A DNA stretch of 64,000 nucleotides from CAG-632 sp963626805 (GTDB taxonomy: Bacteria; Bacillota; Clostridia; Lachnospirales; Lachnospiraceae), in NCBI GenBank assembly GCA_963626805.1, contig CAVFXS010000056.1, positions 1 to 64,000 on the forward strand, written 5' to 3'. This document shows, one piece after another, positions 54,888 to 63,126 of the stretch. Positions within the stretch are counted from its first letter, which is position 1. Every line of letters starts with the position of its first letter. A model generated the notes under the pieces. It was not told where the DNA came from and did no database searches. It worked only from the letters and a program-made list of their open reading frames with translations. Position numbers and translations under genes: made by a program.

Positions 54888-55597
54888 CCATTCTTCCGCA
54901 ATCGCTCATAAAGTTGCTTTAATTCCCGTTCTTCCAGCTTCCGGTACTGCCCAACCGGCAGATCTCCAAGCTCAATATTCATGACCCGGATTCTCCGAAG
55001 CCGCTTCACACGGTACCCACACGCCTCACACATCCGGCGGATCTGCCGGTTCAGTCCCTGGGTCAGAATGATCCGGAAGCTGCGGCTTCCCGTCTGCATG
55101 AGCTTACATGGTCTCGTAACGGTCCCAAGAATCCGCACACCATGCTCCATCTTCTGGATAAAGTCTCCGGTAATCGGCTGATTTACCCAGACCTCGTATT
55201 CCTTTTCATGATAATTCCTGCTCCGACTGATCTCATTGACCAGCTCTCCATCATTTGTCATCAGAAGCAGGCCCTCGGAATCCTTATCCAACCGTCCGAC
55301 ATAATATAACTGCATTGGATAATTCAGATATTCCTGAACCGTCTCTGCGCCCTGTCCATTAGCAGAACACACCAATCCCTGCGGCTTATGAAAGGCAAGC
55401 ACTACCTTATGCTCCTGCAAATGAATCTCCCGGCCTCGAACCGTTACCTTATCTCCCGGCTGCACTCTGGTTCCGGTCTCTGCAGGAACTCCGTTCACCT
55501 GAACCTGTCCATTGGCAATCCAAGCATCTGCCGTCCTTCTGGAACAAACTCCTGCCTGACTTAAATATTTATTAATTCGTATTGCTTCCTGCTCCAT
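54884..55597 (-). CDS. RsuA/RluB-family pseudouridine synthase
   Basis: This 237-residue enzyme has an N-terminal S4 domain (IRINKYLSQAGVCSRRTAD) and the catalytic GRLDKDSEGLLLMTNDG with the active-site Asp, then LTQGLNRQIRRMCEACG. The family members act on 23S (RluB/RluF) or 16S rRNA (RsuA); LNRQIRRM and a basic C-terminus resemble RluF/RluB. ATG 55597 has GGAGG upstream. Confidence 0.9.
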   Translation of the reverse strand: MEQEAIRINKYLSQAGVCSRRTADAWIANGQVQVNGVPAETGTRVQPGDKVTVRGREIHLQEHKVVLAFHKPQGLVCSANGQGAETVQEYLNYPMQLYYVGRLDKDSEGLLLMTNDGELVNEISRSRNYHEKEYEVWVNQPITGDFIQKMEHGVRILGTVTRPCKLMQTGSRSFRIILTQGLNRQIRRMCEACGYRVKRLRRIRVMNIELGDLPVGQYRKLEERELKQLYERLRKNG

Positions 55598-55623
55598 CCT
55601 GCTTCCTCCGGTTCTATCCATAA

Positions 55624-55657
55624 CCAAAAAGGCAGACACTGCCGCCCGCCTTTTTGT
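55624..55657 (-). terminator. Terminator after the membrane-anchored protein gene
   Basis: CAAAAAGGC and GCCTTTTTG form a 9-bp stem with a T run in the leftward transcript, immediately after the 55664 stop codon. Confidence 0.85.
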
Positions 55658-55663
55658 AAAACG

Positions 55664-56404
55664 CTACTCGGCTGTTCCATTCATCATATCGTAAAACGCC
55701 TTCAGCGTTTCATCTGCCTCTGCAGCATCATCGTTATTCTTATTTACACGATTCATCAGATCCACTACATCCGGCTCCTTATTTACCTTATCCAGATAAG
55801 CTTCAATATCCGAATTGGTGCTGGATGTATTATCCTGAAGGAATCCACCATATTCACTCGGTATCAGATAAAACTGATGCAGACTTAATGGCTGTGCATT
55901 CACGCCCTGAATCTGCGTATTCATAACCGCATACACTACATAAGAGCCTTCTGTCAATCCCGGCTTCGTATAGCAGTCAATGTTCGAATATCCTATAATA
56001 AATTGCTTCCGCTTCTGCAGCATCTCTTCGTTAAACTGGCTGGCATCTACCACCATCGTACTCAATAGATTAATATCGCAATTGGTCAATGCCTGCATGT
56101 AGTTCTCTACAAATAAATTTACCTCCGGATATTCATTTCTCAGGAACTCTGCATCGGACTGTCCCAGATTCTCACTGCTCTGCTCGTTTCCCTGATTTCC
56201 TGTTCCGTCACCTGCATCCTTTTTTGAAAATGGTTTACAGGCTGCAAGAAAAATAATGAACAGAATGATAAATATCAGCCATCCTGCGATCAGCTTCACA
56301 TTCGGATTGATATAAATCGTTCCGGATTTTGTCTTTATCTCTGTATCCTGCAAATGAATCCGGTCAAACCGTTCATTTAGCTTTCTCCAAAAATCATTGT
56401 GCAT
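55664..56404 (-). CDS. Membrane-anchored extracytoplasmic protein, unknown
   Basis: This 246-residue protein has a short basic cytoplasmic N-terminus, one membrane helix at about residues 38-56 (LIAGWLIFIILFIIFLAAC), a polar linker and an external domain resembling an NTF2-like fold (FVENYMQALTNCDINLLST). I do not recognise a characterised family. AGGAGG precedes ATG 56404. It is upstream of a terminator and probably monocistronic. Confidence 0.75.
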   Translation of the reverse strand: MHNDFWRKLNERFDRIHLQDTEIKTKSGTIYINPNVKLIAGWLIFIILFIIFLAACKPFSKKDAGDGTGNQGNEQSSENLGQSDAEFLRNEYPEVNLFVENYMQALTNCDINLLSTMVVDASQFNEEMLQKRKQFIIGYSNIDCYTKPGLTEGSYVVYAVMNTQIQGVNAQPLSLHQFYLIPSEYGGFLQDNTSSTNSDIEAYLDKVNKEPDVVDLMNRVNKNNDDAAEADETLKAFYDMMNGTAE

Positions 56405-56506
56405 AATTCGTCTTCCTCCTATCAGGCATAGTATATCCGTTTTCACCATGGAATCTTATGCAACAAGGCTATTTTAACAAACCGCAAAATAAAAATCAAT
56501 AAGTGT

Positions 56507-56535
56507 TTGCACTTTCCAGTATTTTGATGTATAAT
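56507..56535 (+). promoter_or_regulatory. Promoter of tRNA-Arg
   Basis: TTGCAC (56507-56512), a 17-base spacer and perfect TATAAT (56530-56535). The tRNA starts 11 bases after the -10 box. Confidence 0.75.
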
Positions 56536-56545
56536 ACTAGTCGAT

Positions 56546-56617
56546 GCACCAGTAGCTCAGTGGATAGAGCACTGGCCTCCGGAGCCAGGTGCGTAGGTTC
56601 GATTCCTATCTGGTGCA
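56546..56617 (+). tRNA. tRNA-Arg (anticodon CCG)
   Basis: A full cloverleaf of 72 bases: 7-bp acceptor GCACCAG/CTGGTGC, D stem GCTC/GAGC, anticodon stem CTGGC/GCCAG with loop CTCCGGA, T stem GTAGG/CCTAT and TTCGATT loop. The discriminator is A, and CCA is not encoded. It reads CGG codons. Confidence 0.95.
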
Positions 56618-56642
56618 CTTTTTATTGCTGTAAAAGCTATAT

Positions 56643-56697
56643 AAAAGAACCGCAGCCTTCAGTATTTTCAAGGTTTGCGGTTCTTTTATTCATAATC
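56643..56697 (+). terminator. Terminator after tRNA-Arg
   Basis: AAAAGAACCGCA (56643-56654) pairs perfectly with TGCGGTTCTTTT (56686-56697), with an inner CCTT/AAGG pairing. The T tract follows in the plus direction. Confidence 0.85.
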
Positions 56698-56749
56698 CTT
56701 TATATTAAAATGCAACGAACTATAAGTACAGAGTACAGGGTCAAGCAAA

Positions 56750-57163
56750 ATGAATTATTCCATCTATATGAATACAAAAAAACTGAATCCCAATGATGCC
56801 GCTGCGATTGCTGAGTATTCCAAGCGATTAAGTGCCTACTGCAATATCAGACTGATCTGCAAACCAATGAAAGCACTGGAACCGTTTCTCACGAAGCAGG
56901 CGTTTTCCGATCATACCTGTTGCTATCAGATCCTGGTCGGCACAGATACACTCGCCTCCGAAGCCTTCGCCGCGAATCTGGAGCAGTTAGGCATCCACGG
57001 TACTTCTGCTGTTACCTTTTTTATCGGCTATCCGGTATGTACCTCCATGTCTCCGGTTTATCTGTCCTCCATGGAGCTTTCCACCGGTCTGTCCGGTGTT
57101 GTTTTATATGAACAGCTCTATCGAAGTTATCGGATTCTGAATCACCAGCCCTATCATAAATAA
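56750..57163 (+). CDS. Divergent RlmH-like protein lacking the cofactor loop
   Basis: This 137-residue protein aligns by eye with RlmH along its length: AEYSKRLSAYC near residue 21, LEQLGIHGTSAVTFFIG near 77-93 and the C-terminal EQLYRSYRILNHQPYHK at 121-137, which is nearly identical to the tail of typical clostridial RlmH. The SAM-binding loop that reads IIGGSxG in RlmH is FFIGYPVCTS here, and the FSxMTFPHQLMR block is SSMELSTGLSG. It is therefore probably not a methylase alone. The ribosome binding site is weak. Its 3' end overlaps the convergent rlmH by ten bases, and that RlmH lacks exactly this tail. Confidence 0.8.
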   Translation: MNYSIYMNTKKLNPNDAAAIAEYSKRLSAYCNIRLICKPMKALEPFLTKQAFSDHTCCYQILVGTDTLASEAFAANLEQLGIHGTSAVTFFIGYPVCTSMSPVYLSSMELSTGLSGVVLYEQLYRSYRILNHQPYHK

Positions 57164-57618
57164 TGGATGGCTGTTAACTGTTCCAGCAGCATGACACGCA
57201 TCAGCTGATGCGGAAACGTCATATCCGAAAAGCTCAGGCGGACATCTGCCCGCCGGATAACTCTCTCATCCAGCCCAACCGAACCTCCGATAATATATGT
57301 CACCTGTGAGATTCCCCGTTCGGTTTCATACCTTTTAATCAATCCTCTCAGATGCTCCTGATCATATTTTTTACCATCAATACAGAGCGCTATTACAAGC
57401 TCTTCCGCATTCTTCGGCAGATAACGCAACAGCCGTTCGCCCTCTGCCTGTCTGATCTTATTTAAGTTCAGCTCATTGCTTCCATCCGGTGTACGTTCAT
57501 CTTCCACCTCTGTGATTTCTGTTTTTATCTGACGATTTAACTGCTCCGAAAACCCCTGAAGCCGATTTCTGTAGAATTCTTCCTTTACTTTTCCGACACA
57601 TAACACTCGTAGTTTCAA
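57154..57618 (-). CDS. rlmH: 23S rRNA m3-pseudouridine-1915 methylase, tail-less RlmH
   Basis: This 154-residue SPOUT methylase has a start typical of RlmH (MKLRVLCVGKVKEEFYRN), cofactor loop YIIGGSVGLDERV at 109-120 and the signature SFSDMTFPHQLMRVMLLEQ. After LLEQ the protein ends LTAIHYL. The usual last ~15 residues (YRxxRIxxxxPYHK), part of the active site in the known homodimer, are missing. It starts at TTG with AGGAG upstream. The missing tail is found on the convergent neighbour. Confidence 0.88.
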   Translation of the reverse strand: MKLRVLCVGKVKEEFYRNRLQGFSEQLNRQIKTEITEVEDERTPDGSNELNLNKIRQAEGERLLRYLPKNAEELVIALCIDGKKYDQEHLRGLIKRYETERGISQVTYIIGGSVGLDERVIRRADVRLSFSDMTFPHQLMRVMLLEQLTAIHYL

Positions 57619-57769
57619 TCTCTGTTCTCCTGCCCCGTAAGCGATTTCTGTTTTCTATATCTTTCACATAAAATTCTTTTTGCATTCATAATTTGTTCAT
57701 ATTTGATGATTATAATATAGGTAAATAAGGATTTAGTATTAACTAATAATTTTCTCTCCCTCATATAAC

Positions 57770-57795
57770 AAGCACTCAGGTTCGGCTGAGTGCTT
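57770..57795. terminator. Terminator after thiN
   Basis: AAGCACTCAG and CTGAGTGCTT form a perfect 10-bp stem with a 6-base loop, 12 bases beyond the thiN stop. The leftward tail is only TTGTTATAT, so strength is uncertain. Confidence 0.7.
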
Positions 57796-57806
57796 ATTTA
57801 TTTCTA

Positions 57807-58529
57807 TTAATCTCTACTTTCGATGACCAGCAGACTTCCGGTCTTCATCTGTATCAATGCCTCTGCATCGGCAATCTCATTGCTGATACCGCGGCTCACT
57901 CCATTGTCTGTAATCTCATCACTGCCTTCCCATGCGATTCCGATATGAAAGGTATAATCCTCCAGCGGATATTTCATCCCCGTAAGTGTCACACCGGTCA
58001 CCAGCTCTGTATACGGAATCAACGAAACATAAGTTCCAAACTGCTTCTCCCGTTCCAGACAAAGCTCATGATCGATCATATGAATCCGGTTATGTTCATT
58101 TACCAGTTCTGCCTCAATTCCTTTTTCCATACAGATCTGCAAAAGCCCCAGATTCGCCAGCATATGATCGATTCTGGTTCCGGTCGCTCCGAGAATCGTT
58201 ATCTCTTCAATATCCTCTCCAAGAGCCGTATAAAGTGCCAGATGGGAATCTGTATAATTCTTCTCCGGTGGATACTGAAGGATACGGACACCCGGTCTTT
58301 CCCGATAGTTCTGCAGATCCTCCGGTTCTACAGAATCATAATCTCCGACCACGATCAGCTCAGCCTGCATATCCGGATTGCGCTTTTCAAGCTCTGCCAT
58401 TCCATCCAGTCCATGATCCGCAATCACAAACAGCTCCGGTCCCTCACTGCCATATTTATTTCTGATATAAGAAGAGGCGAATTCGACTTCAAATTCGCCT
58501 CCGGCTATCATGACACAATGCTTTCCCAT
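57807..58529 (-). CDS. thiN: Thiamine diphosphokinase
   Basis: This 240-residue enzyme makes thiamine diphosphate from thiamine and ATP. Motifs VVGDYDSVEPE, EKNYTDSHLAL and LGATGTRIDHMLANL are family signatures. It ends the rlmN-prpC-prkC-rsgA-rpe-thiN cluster, the usual clostridial order. Confidence 0.95.
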   Translation of the reverse strand: MGKHCVMIAGGEFEVEFASSYIRNKYGSEGPELFVIADHGLDGMAELEKRNPDMQAELIVVGDYDSVEPEDLQNYRERPGVRILQYPPEKNYTDSHLALYTALGEDIEEITILGATGTRIDHMLANLGLLQICMEKGIEAELVNEHNRIHMIDHELCLEREKQFGTYVSLIPYTELVTGVTLTGMKYPLEDYTFHIGIAWEGSDEITDNGVSRGISNEIADAEALIQMKTGSLLVIESRD

Positions 58530-58539
58530 TGATACTCTC

Positions 58540-59190
58540 CTAACACATCCTCTTCAGGAACTCTTTTACATTCTCTGCCGGATTTCCGTTAAAGATTGCA
58601 GAACCTGCCACAATAACATCTGCCCCGGCATCTACGACTGTAGAAATATTATTGAGGGTAATTCCTCCGTCAACCTCGATCTCCAGATTCTTAAGTCCCT
58701 TATCTTCTGCAATTTTACGTACTCTTTTAATCTTATCCAGAACTCCCGGAATAAATGCCTGTCCGCCAAAGCCCGGATTTACACTCATCACCAGTACCAT
58801 GTCAATATCATCAAAGATATAATTCAATACATTCACAGAGGTTGCCGGATTCAGTGCAACACCTGCCTTCATATCCAGCTCACGGATTCTGGTGATCGTT
58901 CGGTGCAGATGCTTGCAGCTCTCTGCATGTACGGTTACAATATCCGCTCCCGCGTCCTTAAACTCCTGCAGATAACGAATCGGCTCCTCGATCATCAAAT
59001 GGACATCCAGCGGCTTCTCCGTCACCTTCCGTACTGCCTGTATCACAGGCATTCCAAATGAGATGTTCGGCACAAACTGACCATCCATAACGTCCAGATG
59101 TATATAATCTGCGCCTGCCTTATCTACGCATTGAACCTGTGCGCCTAATTGTGTGAAATCTGCCGATAATATAGATGGTGATAGTTTCAT
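58540..59190 (-). CDS. rpe: Ribulose-phosphate 3-epimerase
   Basis: This 216-residue TIM-barrel enzyme interconverts ribulose- and xylulose-5-phosphate. HLDVMDGQFVPNISFG, VNPGFGGQAFIP and EVDGGI are conserved. It is tightly spaced between rsgA and thiN. Confidence 0.97.
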   Translation of the reverse strand: MKLSPSILSADFTQLGAQVQCVDKAGADYIHLDVMDGQFVPNISFGMPVIQAVRKVTEKPLDVHLMIEEPIRYLQEFKDAGADIVTVHAESCKHLHRTITRIRELDMKAGVALNPATSVNVLNYIFDDIDMVLVMSVNPGFGGQAFIPGVLDKIKRVRKIAEDKGLKNLEIEVDGGITLNNISTVVDAGADVIVAGSAIFNGNPAENVKEFLKRMC

Positions 59191-59191
59191 G

Positions 59192-60070
59192 TTACCAACT
59201 CCTTGTATTTTTTATTTCTTCATAGAATTCTACATAATGTTCATATCGAATCCGGTTGATCTCTTCTTCCGCAACCGCCTGCTTTACTCTGCACTCCGGC
59301 TCATGGGTATGCGAGCATCCCAGAAACCGGCACTGTCCCTCATACGAATGAAACTCCGGAAAATAATCCTTTAATTCTTCCTTCGCAATTCCGCTCAGAT
59401 ACAGGGTACTGAATCCGGGGGTATCAATGAAATACGTATCCTCGCCTGCCGGCATCAGCTCAGAATGTCTGGTCGTATGCTTGCCCCGCTTGATTTTTTC
59501 ACTGATCTCGCCGGTCTTCGCATTCGCCTCCGGAAGCAGACAGTTTAAAAGTGACGACTTGCCCACACCGGACGGTCCGGCCAGAACCGTAGTTTTTCCT
59601 GTGATCAGCTGTTTAACCTTCTCAATCCCTTCTCCGGAATACGTGCTGGTAAAACAAACCTGATTTCCACTTTTTGCATATACGCCCGATAAGAGGTTCC
59701 GCATCTCATCTTCAATCAGATCCACCTTGTTAAAGCATACGATAGTTTTAACCTGCTGGCGATTCATCAAAATCAAAAACCGATCCAACAGGTTAAGATT
59801 GGGATTCGGCTCTGCAGCCGCAAACTCGATCAGAACCTGATCTACATTCGCAACTGCCGGCCGTATTAATTCATTTTTACGCAGATAAATCTGCACGACA
59901 TTTCCTGTCATCTTCTCAGAATCCAGAACTTCAATCTCTACCAGATCTCCGGGCAGGGGTTTTAATTTCTGATTACGGAAACGCCCCTTTGCCTTGCATT
60001 CATATAATCCATAATCCGGCACCTCTACATAATAGAAGCCGGATATGCCCTTCATGATTCTTCCCTGCAT
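59192..60070 (-). CDS. rsgA: Small-subunit ribosome GTPase RsgA
   Basis: This 292-residue circularly permuted GTPase assists 30S maturation. An OB-fold N-terminus is followed by NKVDL (G4), GPSGVGKSSLLN (G1) and DTPGF (G3), with a zinc motif CRFLGCSHTHEPEC. An internal ATG at 60055 with AGGGAAG upstream is an alternative start. Confidence 0.96.
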   Translation of the reverse strand: MQGRIMKGISGFYYVEVPDYGLYECKAKGRFRNQKLKPLPGDLVEIEVLDSEKMTGNVVQIYLRKNELIRPAVANVDQVLIEFAAAEPNPNLNLLDRFLILMNRQQVKTIVCFNKVDLIEDEMRNLLSGVYAKSGNQVCFTSTYSGEGIEKVKQLITGKTTVLAGPSGVGKSSLLNCLLPEANAKTGEISEKIKRGKHTTRHSELMPAGEDTYFIDTPGFSTLYLSGIAKEELKDYFPEFHSYEGQCRFLGCSHTHEPECRVKQAVAEEEINRIRYEHYVEFYEEIKNTRSW

Positions 60071-60077
60071 AGATGCC

Positions 60078-62375
60078 CTACTCTTCTGCTAGCTGAACAT
60101 TGACAGATTCCAATACATCCTCTGGCTTGGTCGGTACACCGTTATATAAGATCTGGAGTGTACCAATATTCGGCAGACCGGTCAATGTAGATCCTGCCGG
60201 AATGGTCAGAGTCTTATTCTTTCCTGAAATAGAGCCACTGGCAATTGTTCTGCTAGTATCACCAATTACATATACTACCGTTACATTATAACTATTAACT
60301 GAATCTTCAGTGCCTACAAATGAAACACTTCCGCTAAAGGTTGCCGTATAGGTCTTGGCAGCTGTTGTCGCCTCAGTCGTCGGCTCCGGTCCCTTACTGA
60401 TTGTAATATCTACACTGGAACCTTCCAATACCTTTGTTCCGGAACTGGTACTCTGGCTGATTACCCGACCAGCCTCTACGGTATCGCTGAATTCCTCTGA
60501 TACATTACCAAGATTCAGATTATGATTTGTGAGCTCAGCTTCTGCTTCCTGCTGTGTCTTATTTCTCAAATCCGGAACTTCTGCCTCTTTCATTTCCGGT
60601 CCATTGCTGACAACAATCGTTACGGTACTGCCATCCGCAGCCTTCTGATCACCGGACGGATCCTGCCGGATAACATGATCTTTCTCTATATCCTCACTGT
60701 ATTCGTAGCTGTGTGTCACCTGGAACCCGGACGCTTTTATCGTCTCATCGGCTTTTGCAACCTCAAAGCCCACTACATTCGGCACTACAACCTCTGCCTT
60801 ACCTGCACTGACTACGATCTTAACCTTGGTATCTGCAGGAATCATATCGCCCTTCTCATAGCTCTGGGAAATTACGATATCCGCATCAATCGTATCGTCA
60901 TTCTTCTTCTCAATCTCATACGGAATCTCAGCATCTGTCAACTCTTTCTCTGCATCCTGCTGATTCTTGCCGACAACATTCACGGTCATTTCAATTGCAC
61001 CGTTGTTCTTATCCTCGGTATTTTTATTGCTGCCAAACCTGAACCATCCGGCCGCTTTACCGACAAACAGCATGATAAACATTGCGATAATAACCGCTGC
61101 TACAATACCGCCGATCATCACGATCTTCTGAAGCTTCGGATCGATATCGTCATTATCCTCATCTGTGATATCGTCTGTCTCATCATCTGGATCATCATAA
61201 TCATATTTGTAATCGTCATCATCCGGGTCAAAATCATCATCCACACCCTGATACCGGCTGCTTTCTGCCACAGCTCTGCCTGCAGAAGCTGTGGCTTCCG
61301 TTCTGCCGACCGGTTTCTGTGTTCTGGCAGTCTCCTGATATCTGCGTTCCTCTGGCTGTTCTTCTTCCGCCGGTGCTTCCTGATATTTTCCTGTATCGAC
61401 AGGCTGTCTGGTCTCTTCATAACCGGTCATACTGTCTAGATCATCATAAGCCTTCTTACCGGCTGATTCCCGGATAGAACTTAACTCCTCATCTGACATC
61501 ATAACGGTTGGCGCATTGTTGGAGGTATTGGTACCCATGACTACAAAATCGCCATTCGGATTGGTCGCAACTCTGCGCAAATCCGCGATTAACGCACTGG
61601 CCGTCAGATAACGTCGCTCCGGCTTCTTCTGGGTACATTTTAAGATCACCTTCTCCAGACTTGCCGGTATATCCGGATAATATTCTCTCGGCGGAATCAT
61701 TTCTCCCTGAATATGCATCAATGCAACGGTTACGTTATTATCCCCCTCAAACGGTACCCGTCCGGTTACCATCTCATACATGGTAATACCCAGGGAATAG
61801 ATATCGCTCTTTTCATCACTGTAGCCGCCTCTTGCCTGTTCCGGTGAGATATAATGAACACTACCCATAGCATTGGATGCTACCGTATTGGAGGTAGCTG
61901 CCCGTGCGATACCGAAATCCGTTACCTTCAGGGTTCCATTTTTCGACACAATAATATTCTGCGGTTTAATATCTCTGTGAATCGTATGATTCTGATGAGC
62001 CACTTCGATACCGGATGCGATCTGCAGTGCAAAATCCAGTGCCTGATCTGCCGGTAATCTGCCATGATCCATGATATATTCCTTCAGGGTAATTCCCTCT
62101 ACGAACTCCATGACAATATAGTAGATGCCCTCATCTTCTCCAACATCATATACATTTACAATATTCGGATGAGACAGTCCTGCTGCCGACTGTGCCTCAA
62201 CCCGGAACTTGGATACAAAATTCCGGTCATCGCTGAATTCCCGCTTCAGCACCTTAACTGCAACATAACGATTCAGCTTATGATCCTTTGCCTTATATAC
62301 CTCAGACATACCACCTGAGCCTACAAGTTCGATTATTTCGTATCTATCACCTAACATCATTCCTGGTTTTAACAT
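60078..62375 (-). CDS. prkC: PASTA-domain Ser/Thr kinase PrkC/Stk
   Basis: This 765-residue membrane kinase senses cell-wall fragments. The kinase domain (~10-270) has GSGGMSEVYKA, the VAVKVLK lysine, HRDIKPQNI and DFGIA. An acidic juxtamembrane linker and one membrane helix (~420-440) follow. Three PASTA domains lie outside, about 460-660. After a Thr-rich linker (TTEATTAAK) comes an extra ~95-residue C-terminal domain. It is paired with PrpC. Confidence 0.96.
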   Translation of the reverse strand: MLKPGMMLGDRYEIIELVGSGGMSEVYKAKDHKLNRYVAVKVLKREFSDDRNFVSKFRVEAQSAAGLSHPNIVNVYDVGEDEGIYYIVMEFVEGITLKEYIMDHGRLPADQALDFALQIASGIEVAHQNHTIHRDIKPQNIIVSKNGTLKVTDFGIARAATSNTVASNAMGSVHYISPEQARGGYSDEKSDIYSLGITMYEMVTGRVPFEGDNNVTVALMHIQGEMIPPREYYPDIPASLEKVILKCTQKKPERRYLTASALIADLRRVATNPNGDFVVMGTNTSNNAPTVMMSDEELSSIRESAGKKAYDDLDSMTGYEETRQPVDTGKYQEAPAEEEQPEERRYQETARTQKPVGRTEATASAGRAVAESSRYQGVDDDFDPDDDDYKYDYDDPDDETDDITDEDNDDIDPKLQKIVMIGGIVAAVIIAMFIMLFVGKAAGWFRFGSNKNTEDKNNGAIEMTVNVVGKNQQDAEKELTDAEIPYEIEKKNDDTIDADIVISQSYEKGDMIPADTKVKIVVSAGKAEVVVPNVVGFEVAKADETIKASGFQVTHSYEYSEDIEKDHVIRQDPSGDQKAADGSTVTIVVSNGPEMKEAEVPDLRNKTQQEAEAELTNHNLNLGNVSEEFSDTVEAGRVISQSTSSGTKVLEGSSVDITISKGPEPTTEATTAAKTYTATFSGSVSFVGTEDSVNSYNVTVVYVIGDTSRTIASGSISGKNKTLTIPAGSTLTGLPNIGTLQILYNGVPTKPEDVLESVNVQLAEE

Positions 62376-62391
62376 TTTTACACCTCTCTAT

Positions 62392-63114
62392 TTACTGTGC
62401 TACCACAAGGGCTGCTATATTATCTTTGCCGCCGTAATAATTCGCCCGGTCGATCAGGCGTGTCACTGCAGCTTCCGGTTGTTCTGCCTCAATAATGATA
62501 TTCTGGATCTCATCATCCTCCACCATGTTGGATAATCCATCGGAACACATTAGAATCTTTTCATCCATGTGCAACTCAATTTCAAAGAAATCCGGAATTG
62601 CTTCCTCGCTTGCTCCCAAAGCTCTGGTAATAATATTCTTCTCCGGATGGTTCCGTACCTTCAGCGGATCCAGCTGTCCGGTCCGGATCAGCTCCTCTAC
62701 AAGAGAATGATCCAGTGTTATCTGTCGGATACTGTCCTTATCCAGTACATACAATCGACTGTCACCGATGTTGGCCACATATAAATGATTGGCATCCACC
62801 ACCGCACAGACAAATGTAGTTCCCATACCGTTTAACTCTTCCCGTTCCTTCGATGCTGTCAGAATCTCGTCATTTACTGCCCGAATTCCCTGCTTCATCA
62901 CTGTAATGGGGTTTGAGTCCTCACATTGCTTTACAAATTCCACAAATTGATACACTGCGTAAGAAGAAGCATAATCGCCAGCCTTATGTCCACCCATACC
63001 ATCTGCTACAATATAGAGATTCGGAAGACATCCCACAGGCTCATCACTGAAGAAGAGATTATCCTGATTCATACTCCGCTTCTTACCGATATCTGTTTTT
63101 CCAAAAGATAACAA
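62392..63114 (-). CDS. prpC: PP2C-type Ser/Thr phosphatase PrpC/Stp
   Basis: This 240-residue metal-dependent phosphatase opposes PrkC. VADGMGGHKAGDYAS, NIGDSRLYVLD, LMCSDGLSNMV and GGKDNIAALVV carry the metal-binding aspartates. It starts at TTG with AGGAGG eight bases upstream. Confidence 0.95.
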   Translation of the reverse strand: MLSFGKTDIGKKRSMNQDNLFFSDEPVGCLPNLYIVADGMGGHKAGDYASSYAVYQFVEFVKQCEDSNPITVMKQGIRAVNDEILTASKEREELNGMGTTFVCAVVDANHLYVANIGDSRLYVLDKDSIRQITLDHSLVEELIRTGQLDPLKVRNHPEKNIITRALGASEEAIPDFFEIELHMDEKILMCSDGLSNMVEDDEIQNIIIEAEQPEAAVTRLIDRANYYGGKDNIAALVVAQ

Positions 63115-63126
63115 ATCAGCTTCCTC

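Noticed and set aside
57154..57200. Frameshift or sequencing error explaining the short RlmH
   Set aside because: No remnant of the RlmH tail exists in any minus-strand frame beyond the stop; the region encodes the end of the convergent RlmH-like gene instead.
60522..61439. Long open frame (305 codons) opposite prkC
   Set aside because: It lies wholly antisense to the kinase and PASTA coding region, has no ribosome binding site or domain, and its composition is that of a reverse-complement shadow.
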